DNA of 64,000 nt from Prinia subflava (GCF_021018805.1 NC_086247.1:118393094-118457093); one strand, 5' to 3'; shown: positions 50,301 to 61,992, counted from the stretch's first letter. Notes: generated by a model not told the origin, from the letters alone. A program made the numbers and translations.

Positions 50301-53300
50301 AGGAGTAACAGTATCATGGAAGGCAGTATTAGTTTTTCCCTTAGGTCTCATTGGTTGAAATAAGTTTCTCTAGCAGTATTTGTGCATTTGGATGCTACCT
50401 AGAGTGCAAGTATTTTTAAGCCTCCTAGATTGTGCTGCAGCCGTTCCCATGTCATCATATAGTTTTTCTTTAGCTAACACAGGAGATGAAGGGGGGGGAA
50501 CTGTTACAGCCCTTCCTTGGGAGTTTAGTATCAGAGAAGTTTTAAATATCAGTGCTTATAACCAAATCAGTTAATTCATTCTGATAGACTTGAGCAGGTC
50601 ACAAACCACTGACAAAGCTTTTATTTTCCCTCTTTCTCTCCACACTGAACACAATAACTGTGAAAATAACATGTATTGAAATACTTGCCTCTTTGAAGTC
50701 TTTGCTTCAGAAAACTCCTGTGTCTCTGGAGGATGAACAATCTATCCTTTCCTTCTGAAGCTCTTAGAGGGGGAAGTAGATCAGAAAGACAAAACCAGAT
50801 GGATGTGCCAGGCACAAATGTAGTGTTCTGTGATGTGCAGATGTGTTTACTGGCCAGCCAGCTCCATAAGTGGGAAGAGAACATGTTTGAATAAAGTGGA
50901 GAGTAGTGAAACCCCAGCAGGAGATCCTTGATTCTCACCAGAAGATTTTAAAAGCTTGCTTTTACTTAATGTTATGATGACAAAAATATGCAGTGACTGC
51001 TGTACTGAGCAGTAGACTTTATCTGAGAACACCTTTTTCTTTTTACTATGGATTTATTATGCTACATCAGTGTGGAATGCTTGCTCTGAGGTAACAATTT
51101 CAATGGAGATCTCTTGAGTAGCACTCACATTTGAGCCATGTACGTTGCTGGTTTTCTGTGTGTGCTTCTTCAAAGCTGAAGCCTGCAGTGTTCCTCTATT
51201 GATACAGTACTCACTGATGTGAGTTTGTATACCAGAGGTCTTGGAAGACCCAGAGGCATATGGTGGATTTTCAGTGCACACTTTCCAAGTCTGCAGACAG
51301 TAAAAATTTCTGCCATGTCAGGAAGAAGCAGCATGTTCAAATAGACATAATCTTACAAAACCTGTTGGCTTTTGGAGGGGGTGGAAGAAAGGAAGAAATT
51401 ACCATGGGTGTTGTAGAGGTCAAATTGTTAGCAAAGGTTACTGCACTAAATCATGTCAGACCTTATCTACACTGAATGGTCACAGTGTTTTCTGTAAATA
51501 AACACAATAGAGCCTCTCTGTTGTTAAAATTACTTTTTTTTTCCTGTGTTCATCTGCCTGTTCAACGAGGCTTTGTGGCCTTGTTCAGCCTGACTGTTTT
51601 TCTTCGGCTTTAGGTCTGTAACTGCACTCTGGTCCATCATGAATCTGTTTGCAGTTCAGAACAGAAAGTTGTCTTCTGTTTAGAAGGGGGAGGCCTGCCT
51701 CCCAGGAGTTCACATTGTTGAAGTGGAAAAGGTAGTTGCATGGTTTTGGGCACAGTATGATTCCAGAATTAATTCAATGCCCAGAATCAACCAACTAAGA
51801 CACCTTCCCCTGGAAAAAAAATAAAAAACATCCACCTGTCAAACTAGTCAGGTTGTTGCACCATTTTTCACCCCCTTATATCACTTGAATCATCTTTTCA
51901 TACTGATAAAAATCAGAATGAGCAAGGTTTTTGTTATATTTTTGCTTATTTTTACAGACAACAATAAAGTTGCTGTTGTCTTTTCTAAGCACTTTAGCAG
52001 AAATAGGAGAAAACCACATATTTTCTTCTGAAGCAGGCACTTCTGTAGAGTTGCGTGTGATAGAGAATCTAGTCTGCATCCAGTACCGACTTTAATGCTT
52101 GGTACTAAAATAGGGCTAAAGCAAAAATCTCTCACTAGAAACCTGAGACTGTGGTCACTCCATTAATACTCTCACGGAGACAAGAATCTTTAAACCTGTG
52201 TGTAGAAAACCGCGGGGCTGACAGTCACTGATACATAGTTGCAAAGTCAAGTAGTGCATGTTGCTGTTAGGGCAAGTGATACATTATTTTGAACGGTCGG
52301 TGAGTAGGCAGGTAGCTGAGTTGAAGGTGCTGCAGGAAATCTGCGGTAAAAGGCATATGGTGTTGAGAGAGGAGACTGGAGGCTGTTGAGTCTTTATGAG
52401 AGTTGATGTACTGTGGTGTAGAAGCAGAATCCAGTCTCTTGAAAATCCCACAAACCTCTCACCTTGCTGATTCCCACCTTACAAAGAATAACCTGTCTTT
52501 CAGTCACAAATCAACTTCCATGGTAAAAAGCTGAAACTGGGTCCAGCAATCAGAAAACAACAAAACCTAAGTAAGTAAATTTAAATAAATTTGTTAATAT
52601 TGCAGGTATTATAAGAAACAGGATTTTTTCCTAATTATACATCATCCTTGCAAATACCTTTAATCTGATGCAGTGTGTATATTTCAGTTAAACCTTGGTT
52701 CTGACTTCCATGCACTCACTTGTATTATGTTGTTTTAAAAAGAGTGAGGTTGATAGCACAATACAGTATAGTTAATATTTAAATTTGAGTCAAAACCCTT
52801 AGGGGATTTTTTTCAGCTTGAATTTAGATTCCTAATAAAATACATGTAGTAATATCTTAAAACTATTTTTTTTATCTGTTTCAAAACAAGATTCCTGTGT
52901 GCAGCCCAGACAATTAGTTCTTGGTCCTCCTCCACCACAGTTCCAGAGCGTGTGGGGTAATCAGAGTATGGAGACATACGTGCAGCCTCCAGCTGTCATG
53001 AACCCAGTAACTCATTATGTTCAGGTAGGACTGCTCCTGACACTGATTTTGAACCATAATTTAGTATTTTTTGAAGGTGCAAGCATGTACAACTATTGGA
53101 GTATGTATTGAGATTCCAGTCTGATCTTGCCTGCCTGTTTTCATATTCCCTTCCCCAGTAAGAAGCACCCAACTTCAAAGGAGTGCCAGCAACCTTGAAA
53201 AATTGATCCAGTGATGTTAAACAAGAGGGAGATACCATTTAAGAATGAGAACTGTTGAAAGTGGAGGGAAGATTGAATTATTATTGCCTGTCACAGATGC

Positions 53301-56300
53301 AGTTCACAAATGAAATTTATCTGGATATATTTAGTGTGTTGCTGTCCTGCTTCACAGTAAACTGCAAGATTTAAAATGTATTTTTGTTAACTAAGAGTGG
53401 GATCAGAAGTTACCTCAGGTACTTTTCTCCTAGCCAAACATATCCTTGGTTTTAAACGGCTGTTGTGTTACAAGCACACTGTGTTACAGCATCTGCTGTT
53501 AACAGCCGTGCCCAGCACAGTATTGCCTGCAGGACCTCACTGTACTGGTACTTGAGATGAGCATTCCTACTGAGGTGTGGGTGCAGTGCTTCTGGCCTGG
53601 ATAAGAGTTCTGTGCTGTCAGTGAACCACATGAGGCTCTCTTTCTGCATTAGTCTCTATGATGGGGCAGTACTGACTACAAATTGATCCTGGTTTGTATG
53701 TCTTAAGCAAAGAAAAAGAAATACTTTCTTGCAAGGCAGAGAGCTTGGTAATAGTATTCTTGCTGATTCTCTTTAGTTAATTAATTCTCTTCAATGTTAG
53801 AATGTGCCTTTATTCTCTGAATAATCTTGAGAAGGTTCCAGGTAAACACTGTCAGAGTATTTACAGGAAAGAAATACTAGGAAAATGGTCTTAATTGGGG
53901 TAGTTAGCTTCCTTTGCTTCCTAGAAACTGATCCTTCAGACTGTACTCCATTATTTCATAGTAGTCAGTCTGCTTCAGATCGACTTGTCAAGGTTTATGG
54001 CATTACTTGCACTCCTGAAATTACTTGAAAGATCAGTTACAAGCAGATACAGGATTTTTAGATATATAAGACACTTGGAATCTCACTTGGTAGACATTAT
54101 TAGTGCCTGAAGTTCTGAAGCAAGCCCCATGGGAAATCTAAGGGTTGCTTTTAAATAGAGAGTCTAGTCTGCACAGGAATTGAAATAACAGCATAACTTC
54201 TAAAAATGTGCTCCTGGCTAATACCTCTACAAATATCGTACTTGTATCTTGCTTCAAACTTGCATTTTTTAAAAAAAACCCCTTTATTTGCAGCCCTATG
54301 CGTACAGTTCATCTCCAGCTGTAGTGCTAAAGCAGCAAGTTCCCATAGGCTATCAACCGGCTTACAACTATCAGGTATGTAAAGTTTCAGTAGAAGCAGG
54401 AAAGCTGTTGGATACCTGACAAAACTGAAATGAAGTTTTCACTGGAGTCTGATCTTTCTGTGCTTCCCATTCCTTGAAAGATATTTTCCTTCAGTTCTTC
54501 ACAGCTAGCAAAGCAAAATCAAGATAGTGATGAAAACTGTTAGGTAACTTAGCATACTCTTTTTATAGTTTCATTATTGTTTTTTCTTTAATATACAGTG
54601 ATAAAACTACTTTCAAATTAGAAAAAAGTACATGAGTTACTAGTATATGTGGGAAGGGAGCTTTGCATTTGTACATGCTGTAGTGTGGGGTGTTAGGTAC
54701 TCGGAATCAGAATCTTATCAGATGATCCAACAATTGATGTATATGGGGGGGATGTGCTCTTGCACTGCAAAACATCAGAGAAGGTGTTTAGCTGACAGTG
54801 GAGTTGGAACTCACAAGTGAAGTGTGTGGCTAAGTCCTGTTACTGATGCTAAATTAGGAGTCACTAGAAGCAGCTAGAGGCTTGAGGTTTGTTTTTAATG
54901 TAGGTACTTTGGTTTCCCTTGTTTTACTAATATTTAGAATTTTTTTAAACTTGTAGTGAAAAGGAGATAGTTGAATAAAATAAGGTATCTTGGTCCATGT
55001 AAGACTATGTATTTAAATAAATGTTTTGTGAAAAATCCAGCTATGGAATGCTATAAACAGTGGCTCCTACAGAGCAGTTACTTGTCTGTGTTGGAAATGA
55101 ATAAATAAAAGGTGGTTCTTGTCCAATTTTTGTTTAAGGCTCAACCACAGTGGCTTGCAGGGGAGCAAAGAAGTTATGTAGTACCTCCATCTTCGGTAAG
55201 CCTACAAAGTTAGACTTACGAAACCATCTTCTTATATAGCACATTGTTTTACAGCTTGATATTTTTTTTAAAAAAGGCTGTTTGTTGTCTGTGTAATCCA
55301 GCCTACAAAAATCTATAATTGCTGATGAGAGTGTGTAGTTGTTCAGAATTTCTACTGATGTGATGCTTTTTTGAGTTACCTGGCAGAACAGATCTGCCTG
55401 GATTTTGACATTATTTCTACATATTCTAGTCACAGAACTCTGGAATTTCAACCAAAATGGAATTGGTTTTTCAGGAAAAGGTGAAAGAAAAATAAGTTGA
55501 CCCGATGTAGAATCTCTTTTAAATTTTGAAAGTCTCCATGCAAAAGTTCTTTGCAGATACTGATTTTGGCTCCTTTCAACAGGTTTTAAAAATTCTCAGG
55601 CTGCTACAAACTGTAGATGTTCCTGCTGGCCTCTAAAAAAATTCCTTGCTTTTTGTGACTTCATGCAAGTAACCTTTCACATGAAAGAGGAAAAAATACT
55701 CTCTATTTGTTTAACAACGCTGGAATTTAAACTTCCCCCCCAGGCATTTTTGTGTTCTTTATGTGTATTTACTGACTGCAGTTTTGTTTAAGTGTTTAAA
55801 AGCTGTAGTATATAATTTTATTCTGAATGGTGTTCTTTCATTGAAATATTGTCTTGAAATAGTTTTTTAATACCATCCATGAATGTGCTACAGCCATAGT
55901 GTATCACTTTACAGTCGATGGTAGCAGGTGAAACTGTTTTTAGAGTGGGGGTGTGCATGTGGGTTTCAGTGTTAAATGTTACAAGCTTGGTTATAGGAGC
56001 AGACAACTGCTCTGGAACTAGCTCAGTTAAGCAACTCGCAAGTATCATTCTTAACTGTCCTAACAAGCCTGATCATGACACAGTGTTTTTCCTACTCATG
56101 AAACTTATCAAAACTGAGAAGATAAAGTTGGCAGTTTATGGATAGATGAGGATCATCTATCTGTGGATCGTAACTATGCATGTTTTCCCAGTGTTACTGA
56201 AACATTGTAATACTTAAAAATCCTACAGATGTATGCTTCAGTAAACTATCATGGTGCTGAGGATCAAGGATTTATACAGATGGAATGTGCTGTTCAAGAG

Positions 56301-57957
56301 CCCATGCAGTTGTCTAACAGCCCACCAAAGGTAAGTGCTTTCTCAAAACTTTACCATTCTTTATCATAAATGCCATTCCCAGAAGTCTGCACGTGAGGGT
56401 TGTGTAGCTTTGTTAAGGGCCTTGGACAGATATCCTAGAAATCAAAGTTATAGTTGCTCCTTTCAGTTAAGTCCCATGTATCTGAGTTCTGTCTATAACT
56501 TCAGAAGTCTCATGTTTCCTTGAAAATTTTTTGTGCTTGTTTGCAATGCTGAGGGCTGGATAAAGTCTGTGTTCTACTTGATTAAGTCTACTGACAAGAC
56601 TGCCTAATATGTGGAAATTCTAGGGAATATTACAGGTACTGAAAAAGTAGATTCAATAGCACTGCCTGCTATGCTATCTTAGGTAGATTTATTTTAAGCT
56701 TCAAATGTGTGAGCTGGTAACTTTCTTTTCTCACTGTTTAGTAGAAGGTTGCTCCAGTTTAGCAAACAGTTGGCTCTGAATTCAGTTTCCTAAAGGAGAA
56801 ATTTCATTTCTCAGTTGTCAGCCTAATCCACAAGAGAACTGGCATGTCACTGATTAGAATTGTTAGCTGTAACATCTGAAGTGGGATAATGAGTGACTAA
56901 TATTAAAAGATATGGGGGGGAGAAAACAAATTATAAATACCTCAGGGAACAGAAGGCAGTTGAGGAATCCTGATTGCAAAGTAAACCCTGTGACACACTG
57001 GCATTGCTAGCTAGTAATGCTCTAACTAAGAAAATAAATATTGATGCACCTATAACTGTATTTCAGAAGTCTGTGGACAGAGGCATGCAAACAGTATTAT
57101 CCTGTCTGTCTAATCCTGAGAACCAGCTGACAAATGACTTTGTATCACAAGACAACAATGTAAAGGTATGTAGTGAGAACAAAATTGCATCCCTGAAACG
57201 TACCTTACCTTCAATGTGTTCACCTACAGGATACCACAAAGATGAAGGGATTCATATCTGTGAATGCCACTTGAATGTTTTCTTCGTTGTACATACCCTG
57301 AGATATATGAATTTTGCTCTCAGTTGTTAAATGGTGGAAAGAAGTGCTGAAATTGGATTATTTCGATTAAAAAAGTGGGTTTAATCAGGACAGCATAAAA
57401 ATTGCTGAACAGTCAACTAATAATTAGAGCATAAGTCTGGCTGGTCATTTCTCAGTGGCATGGCTGAAAGCAGTAGATAACTCCTTAGTTTGGACAGAGG
57501 ATGTTAAACCTTGGTAAGTATGTACAGTGAAGTAGCTACTGTGGATGGTGGCTAGTTATGCTTTGTCTCTGCTTTAACCAATAAAGCGTAGTCCAGGTTG
57601 GTAGCTGGTTGTTATTTTTTTGCCATATGTGTTCAGTCTTTGGAGATTTACAATTTCTGATTACATTCCAAGTCATGTAATTTCAGGTTGTTAATTTCTA
57701 AGACCTTGCTTCCTTTTTGTAAAAGGACAGATGTATGAACTAAATAAGTATACTCTGAAACGGGAATGCAGAAGCCGTTTTCTCAGTTTTGGAGAAGGGT
57801 GAATAGAGTACAGGGTGTCTGGAGACAGTCTTCATGAAACTTTGGTTGCTTTATTCTGATTAATTGAATTTTGTTTCTTGTCCTCTCTTCTACCCCATCC
57901 CAGGAGAATAAGACTTACCACTTGAGAAAAGGAAGGACAGTACACAAAAGCACTTGA
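44350..57957 (+). CDS. DAZL: DAZL, deleted in azoospermia-like RNA-binding protein (11 exons, complete)
   Basis: Germ-cell cytoplasmic RNA-binding protein; the family binds GUU-type motifs in 3'UTRs and promotes translation, partly through poly(A)-binding protein. The coding exons are 44350-44352, 47199-47333, 47648-47739, 49112-49163, 52504-52570, 52891-53024, 54294-54374, 55139-55195, 56229-56330, 57067-57165 and 57904-57957. All introns are GT-AG and the joined frame is open for 291 codons plus TGA, close to the usual 290-295. A single RRM spans about residues 37-114, with RNP2 VFVGGI at 38-43 and RNP1 KGYGFVSF at 76-83. The DAZ motif region lies at about 153-188, followed by a Q/P/Y-rich tail. 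The start is the last codon of exon 1: G at -3, G at +4 after splicing, and no ATG upstream in the predicted 5'UTR. BOLL is excluded by the DAZ-motif and C-terminal resemblance to DAZL. Identity is very secure; splice sites were read by eye. Confidence 0.97.
45191..45231. repeat. G15 and T19 tracts in DAZL intron 1
   Basis: 15 G (45191-45205), a short AGGCGGC spacer, then 19 T, inside the CpG island. Confidence 0.9.
45413..45550. repeat. A/C-rich low-complexity tract in DAZL intron 1
   Basis: About 138 bases of almost only A and C on the + strand, with CAAAAA-, CAACAA- and C9-type units. It marks the 3' edge of the CpG island. Confidence 0.9.
47199..47333 (+). CDS. DAZL: DAZL exon 2
   Basis: Codes residues 2-46 in phase 0. 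It includes the conserved GYVLPEGKIMPNT lead-in and RNP2 (residues 38-43). The acceptor is TTTTTTAG and the donor GTATAT. The first 20 residues are S/T/A-rich and diverge from other vertebrates, as usual for this segment. Confidence 0.96.
47648..47739 (+). CDS. DAZL: DAZL exon 3
   Basis: Codes residues 47-76 and two bases of G77: RRM helix 1, strand 2 and the ITDRTGVSKG segment. The helix reads IRSVFEQYG, where I remember a Y/F-F-A-R-Y-G stretch in other vertebrate DAZL proteins. The donor is GTGGGT. Confidence 0.96.
48388..48436 (+). mobile_element. Possible CR1 3' tip in DAZL intron 3
   Basis: The sequence around CATCTTGAGGAGCCTTCCAG and TTAGATTCTATG resembles the sense-strand CR1 3' terminus with its ATTCTATG repeat. 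It is short and degraded. Confidence 0.35.
49112..49163 (+). CDS. DAZL: DAZL exon 4
   Basis: A 52-nt exon that completes G77 and codes Y78-E94. With the end of exon 3 it forms RNP1 (76-83), followed by the LDNVDVQKIVE helix. The acceptor is TTTTTAG and the donor GTAAGC. Confidence 0.96.
49536..50316 (-). mobile_element. Solo ERV LTR in DAZL intron 4
   Basis: On the + strand it begins TGTTTTGGTTTAAG and ends CA at 50316. It is flanked by TGGGA (49531-49535) and TGGAA (50317-50321), a 4/5 match to a 5-bp target duplication typical of ERVL-type LTRs. The first 100 bases resemble the reverse complement of the element ending at 35,545. It includes a CpG-rich GGCGGCCGC stretch and a run of 21 G at 50069-50089. 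No gag or pol frame is present. The assigned strand is an inference. Confidence 0.6.
50069..50089. repeat. G21 homopolymer in the intron 4 LTR
   Basis: 21 consecutive G on the DAZL sense strand, able in principle to form a G-quadruplex in the pre-mRNA. Confidence 0.9.
50317..52503. other. DAZL intron 4, 3' part
   Basis: No second gene or clear repeat seen. The short reading frames lack recognised domains. Confidence 0.5.
52504..52570 (+). CDS. DAZL: DAZL exon 5
   Basis: Codes S95-L116 and the first base of residue 117: the last RRM strand and the INFHGKKLKLGPAIRKQQ segment, which is highly conserved. The acceptor is TGTCTTTCAG and the donor GTAAGT. Confidence 0.96.
52891..53024 (+). CDS. 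DAZL: DAZL exon 6
   Basis: Codes residues 117-161: the proline-rich linker with PPPPQFQ and the start of the DAZ motif region (MNPVTHYVQ, 153-161). The junction codon is split A|AT, giving N117-S118-C119 where I recall a C-x-Y type triplet. The acceptor is weak, because the pyrimidine tract is interrupted by an A-rich stretch just before AG. Confidence 0.92.
54294..54374 (+). CDS. DAZL: DAZL exon 7
   Basis: Codes residues 162-188, rich in Y, S, P and Q, and completes the DAZ motif region with a GYQPAYNYQ ending. Phase 0 at both ends. The acceptor follows a short A-rich stretch and TTTATTTGCAG; the donor is GTATGT. Confidence 0.93.
55139..55195 (+). CDS. DAZL: DAZL exon 8
   Basis: Codes residues 189-207, including PQW and the conserved GEQRSYVVPP. 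The acceptor is TGTTTAAG, with purines just before AG, and the donor is GTAAGC. Confidence 0.94.
56229..56330 (+). CDS. DAZL: DAZL exon 9
   Basis: Codes residues 208-241, with the conserved VNYH and an acidic FIQMECAVQEP segment. Phase 0 at both ends. The acceptor is CCTACAG and the donor GTAAGT. Confidence 0.94.
57067..57165 (+). CDS. DAZL: DAZL exon 10
   Basis: Codes residues 242-274. It keeps the family signature KSVDR-x-x-QTV-x-SCL-x-NPEN. The acceptor is ATTTCAG and the donor GTATGT. Confidence 0.95.
57904..57957 (+). CDS. DAZL: DAZL exon 11, coding part
   Basis: Codes residues 275-291 and TGA. It has the basic H-x-x-R-x-x-R pattern of the family C-terminus, but is more divergent than the rest and ends in KST. 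The acceptor is CCCATCCCAG. Confidence 0.88.
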   Translation, partial: ENKTYHLRKGRTVHKST

Positions 57958-58766
57958 TCAACAAAGACATCGAAGGATCTAAATTAATTAACTAAAAAGT
58001 ACCGCAGCTGAATTTAGTAATACAGAGTGTAATATTTCTTAAAGTTGTTTAAAGTTACGTTCGTGGTCATGTTCTAGCTGTTTTGGTACTGTTGTTGTTG
58101 CTTGAGTGATTTGAAGTTTGAAGTTGTAAGAGTTGACAAATTTCAGTGTTGCTGTTCGTGTACTTCCCTTGATAACTGTCTGGAATGTTAGTTTACATGT
58201 TTGCTGTTATGTGGATTTTTCTCTGAGCTTTAAGGTACAGTTTGCATATTGCACACGGTTTTTCATTAACTACCATTTCACTCACACTGAACAGTTAACT
58301 CCTGCAGTTTAAAAATCGAAGTAGTTATTTGCCCAAGAGAATGTATTTTAAGACTGAGTTCTTAAATCAGTGCAAGAGAAGGTGAAAAGCTGTAACTGAG
58401 CTGAAGCCCTGTAAGTCCTGGTTGCCTTTAGACAACATAATCAGTGTGATTATGTTCATTGATGACAGTCCATGTACCTGCAGTCTTAAGCATCGCTACT
58501 GTTTTTGGGTAAGTAATGAAGACAATTCTAAAATTCCTGTATGTAACTTAAAATGCAAGAATGTTACCTGTGTTGGACATTCAGTCAGCCAATACAAGAT
58601 TTTTTACTTGAAAAATCTTAGCAATACCTGTATTTTAAACTTCTGAGAAAATACTGCACTTAAATAAGCCTTTGTTATGTAATGCAAACTGTTCAATCAA
58701 AGTATATGTGTATGCCTGTTTTAATGTAAATCATGTAGCTTTTAGGTGTGTATTGTGAAACAGTGA

Positions 58767-58772
58767 AATAAA
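58767..58772 (+). terminator. DAZL: DAZL proximal polyadenylation signal AATAAA
   Basis: Canonical AATAAA, followed within 20-40 bases by a T/G-rich stretch that could serve as the downstream element. Cleavage is predicted near 58,790. Confidence 0.65.
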
Positions 58773-58820
58773 TTTTACTTTGCCTTGGTTTCCTGAATTT
58801 CTGGTGTGACAAATGTAAAT

Positions 58821-58826
58821 AATAAA
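58821..58826 (+). terminator. DAZL: DAZL distal polyadenylation signal AATAAA
   Basis: A second AATAAA, 54 bases after the first, overlapping by one base a TGTAAATA Pumilio-type element. Use of this site would retain that element in the mRNA. Confidence 0.45.
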
Positions 58827-58849
58827 TTGTTAGAGTAGTAAGTTTTTAA

Positions 58850-61636
58850 CAGCTTTGAGATTTCCAGTTATAAATCTATAGTAACAAACCTTTGTTTTGT
58901 GTAGATACTAGCTGGAGTTTCAAAAGAATAGAATTTAGAAAAGAGAACAGTCTTGTGTGTTGGATCATAGCTTGCTATTTTTCTCCTGCTCAAACACCTC
59001 AATCTCTCCAGACAACAAAAGAAACCTATGCCTCTCTTGTTAAGGATGTATATATGAGGCTGTTTAGAACTGCATGTTCAGCTTCAGATTTCCAGAAGGT
59101 TTAGAGATAGTAATGGCTTGGCAAAGACTTAGCCAGAAATACGTGGTAGTGAAATATCTAAAAGGAAACTGGCTATGTAAGGAAATAGGGCTAGAGCAAA
59201 TGTCTAAGGACTGCTTCTCAGGAGTGTTCTGGATAAAACTTTATTGAAGGAGGGTGGGGGAGAATGATGATAAATTTTTTGAGCCACTTTATGCAGCTTT
59301 GTACCAATGTTCTGATAGTATAAATTACCCTGGAATAAGGAAGCTCCATACCAGTTTCTCTATTCACTGTTTCATGTTACTGAAAATAGTTTTAAGTGTT
59401 CCCATGATACAGATTTGCCATGTTTTTTATCAGACTGCTGTTTTAAAGGTAGTGGCTTGATTGTGCTGTGCTTAACTTCTGTGTTAGCAGCTTTCCTGCA
59501 AGGGTTTTCCTAGTATTGAATCAGGACCCTCTCCTTTCCAACTCTGTGTCTAAAAGCCTGCATGTGCTTTCAGAGCTGTTATGTCAGTTTATTGATAAAA
59601 GGTAGTTGTCTCTTAGCAAATGCAAATTTCTTTTTGGTTTGATGTTTTAGGTTGACTAGGTTGCACTAGGCCTCACCTGAGGTTTTCTGCTGTAGCTCTA
59701 AGAAAGTACAAAGGCCCCTGTGCATAACTCTTCATTGAAGAGTCCCACCACCAACAGAAGGGATTAAACCAGAAGATGCCTACACAGAATGCATGTTTTC
59801 TGTTTATTTGACTGTGTGTTATGCCCAGGACTCTCTGCTGAGCAAGTTGATTGCATAGGGCGCTTGAAATGGTTGTACTAGATTCTTACAGGCGTGCTGA
59901 GAGTTTTTATCACAGGGGAATAGCCAAGGCCTTATGAGTACCATTTATTTTTTTCTTCAATTAAATCATGTTGTGCTGGTTCTGCTAGCTGCTTACCTGT
60001 AGAGAATTGATTTTTTCTTTTGTTATAACTAAGTCTATGCATTTTTAATGTCCTTTTGAAATACTCCATAACACATAACAAAGCATAATGCAAAACCATT
60101 AGGTAGATTTTCTTTCCTGTTGCATTCAGAAAGTTGAAACATCTGTTTAATATTGCTGTGACTGAAAGCATTTCCAAAATCAGTGGATGGTTGGAGCATT
60201 TTGTAAATTTGTTCCCCTTGTATTCTCAAATCAAGTGGACCATGTTAACTGTGAAATAGCAAGAGTGGTGAGTCCTTGTGCATCTCTATTTGCTTGCACC
60301 CAGTATGGACGTTCTGAGAGACTCAAAAGCTTTGGGTGTGCTTAAATATTAAGACAGCTCTTTGTCAAAAGAAACAATTGCTTAGACAAGATAGAAAAAT
60401 ACAATTGGTTTTCTAGAGGTATGACACTTGGTTTGTTTTATAGCTCTTGCCTGAAGTACCCCACTTTGCTGTTTGATTGCCTTTTCATATCTTTTTACAC
60501 ACTTTGCCACCTGACAGAATTATTCTTGGAATGAGACAGCCAGACAGATGGTATTCTTGGATCTCCATTAGAATGATTGTCTGGCACAGACACTAATTCC
60601 CTGTCAAAATGGAAATATTTTTTTCCTTCTAGGTATTTGTGTGCTAAACGAAGTTGCTATACTATCTTAATCTGAAGGTGATTTGATCCTTTATTGCTGC
60701 AAAGAAACAAAAGGGTTTTCCCTTTTGTATTTCACAGGGTTTTCTTTTGTATACCTTACTGAAAGAGATTTTTAAAGTCCTCTCACAAGTCTACACTCTA
60801 TATTCCTTGCAGGAGTGACTATCTAGACGAATATTTTAGAGGAGATATATAAGAGCTTTAATGACTACCACTTTCAGTGTTGCTAAGAAAGTTTCAAAAA
60901 AATGATCCCAGGCTATTAAGAAAATTGAGGTTTCTTCAGATTAGGATATGCATCTCAAAAATCCTTTAGTAGCTTTACAGCCCAGATGGATTCTTACTTC
61001 CTACTTTATCATTTCTGCTTTAAAACTCATACTGTAACTTCCTTTAAAGAAAAAAGCCCCAGCTGAGTATGAAAAGGTCTTTGTATTGTCCCAGTGACTG
61101 TTCAAGCTTCAGCTTTGGTGAACAAATGTAAAGGGTTGGTTGGTTTGTTTGTGGTGATTTTGTCTTTGGTGGGTGTTGTTGTTGTTTTTTTTGTTTGTTT
61201 TGTTTTGTTTTGTTTCTTTTTTTTGTTTTGAGTATTTGGGGTTTTTTTTCCCTGAGTAGTGCAAACGTCTGCGTAGTGGGTGCTCAAGACAAACTTTTTC
61301 TACTTCACCTCAAGGTTGTGAAACTCTACAAGTACAGAAATGAGGGCAGGATTTATATTTAAAAACATGTTGCTGTAGAATATTTATGGTGCTAGTCCAA
61401 AAGCAATTACTGTATGGATAGTTTTCCTGACCTTATTTATCTCAAAATTTCTTAGTCAAATAAAGATGCGTGGTGTAGTTAATACATTGCTGTTGTAGTG
61501 GGATATTGGAATTACTGCTTATAAGACAGCAGTACCCCTTCTTGGGGTGTGTGTATCATGCCCTTTAAGCTTCTGTTCACCTTTTCCTGTAAGTAGTGTC
61601 CAAATTGCAGAGTATTGTTTGAACTACTTGGTGTTT
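58850..61636. other. Intergenic downstream of DAZL
   Basis: AT-rich. A G/T-rich simple repeat at 61,127-61,255 is the only clear feature; no exon is supported. Confidence 0.5.
61127..61255. repeat. G/T-rich (TTTTG)n-like simple repeat
   Basis: About 130 bases of T with regular G spacers, including TTTTGTTTTGTTTTG. Confidence 0.85.
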
Positions 61637-61690
61637 ATACTAGATGACCTTGAAAGATCCTTTCCAACCCAAACTGCTCTATGATTCTGT
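61637..61690 (+). mobile_element. CR1 3' tip
   Basis: ACTAGATGACCTTGAAAGAT followed by CCTTTCCAACCC and CTATGATTCTGT is the sense-strand CR1 3' end. Only the terminal 50 or so bases are recognisable. Confidence 0.6.
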
Positions 61691-61992
61691 CAAGGAGTCT
61701 GCTTTCCCCTACCGCATTCAGGATCACTCTGGATCTAACCTTTTTAGGCTGTCTTGAATTTAGAAGGACGTTTTACTGTGTGGTGCCTTTTTTGTCTAGA
61801 TCAAACCTAACCAAATCTCTTCTCCCCCATTATTCTGTGCTTGTTCTTCCATGAATGAATGTTCAAGGAACTTTTAAACTTGTAAAGTCTTCCTAGAACA
61901 ATTTAGGATTAAACCCACCAATTGAAATAGAGGTTGTCTTTTTTTCTTGGAAAGAATTTGTATTTGGAATTAAATTAATTCATGGTTCATTT

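Larger units (their letters stand above)
57958..58846 (+). other. DAZL: DAZL 3'UTR
   Basis: About 830-890 bases of AT-rich 3'UTR with many UGUU-type motifs, including a TGTTGTTGTTG run at about 58,089. UGUU is the core recognised by DAZL-family RRMs, so autoregulation is possible. A CPE-like TTTTAAT lies at about 58,719. A Pumilio-type TGTAAATA at 58814-58821 falls in the transcript only if the distal polyadenylation signal is used. Confidence 0.75.

Noticed and set aside
54746..54752. Short G7 run in DAZL intron 7
   Set aside because: Too short to be notable.
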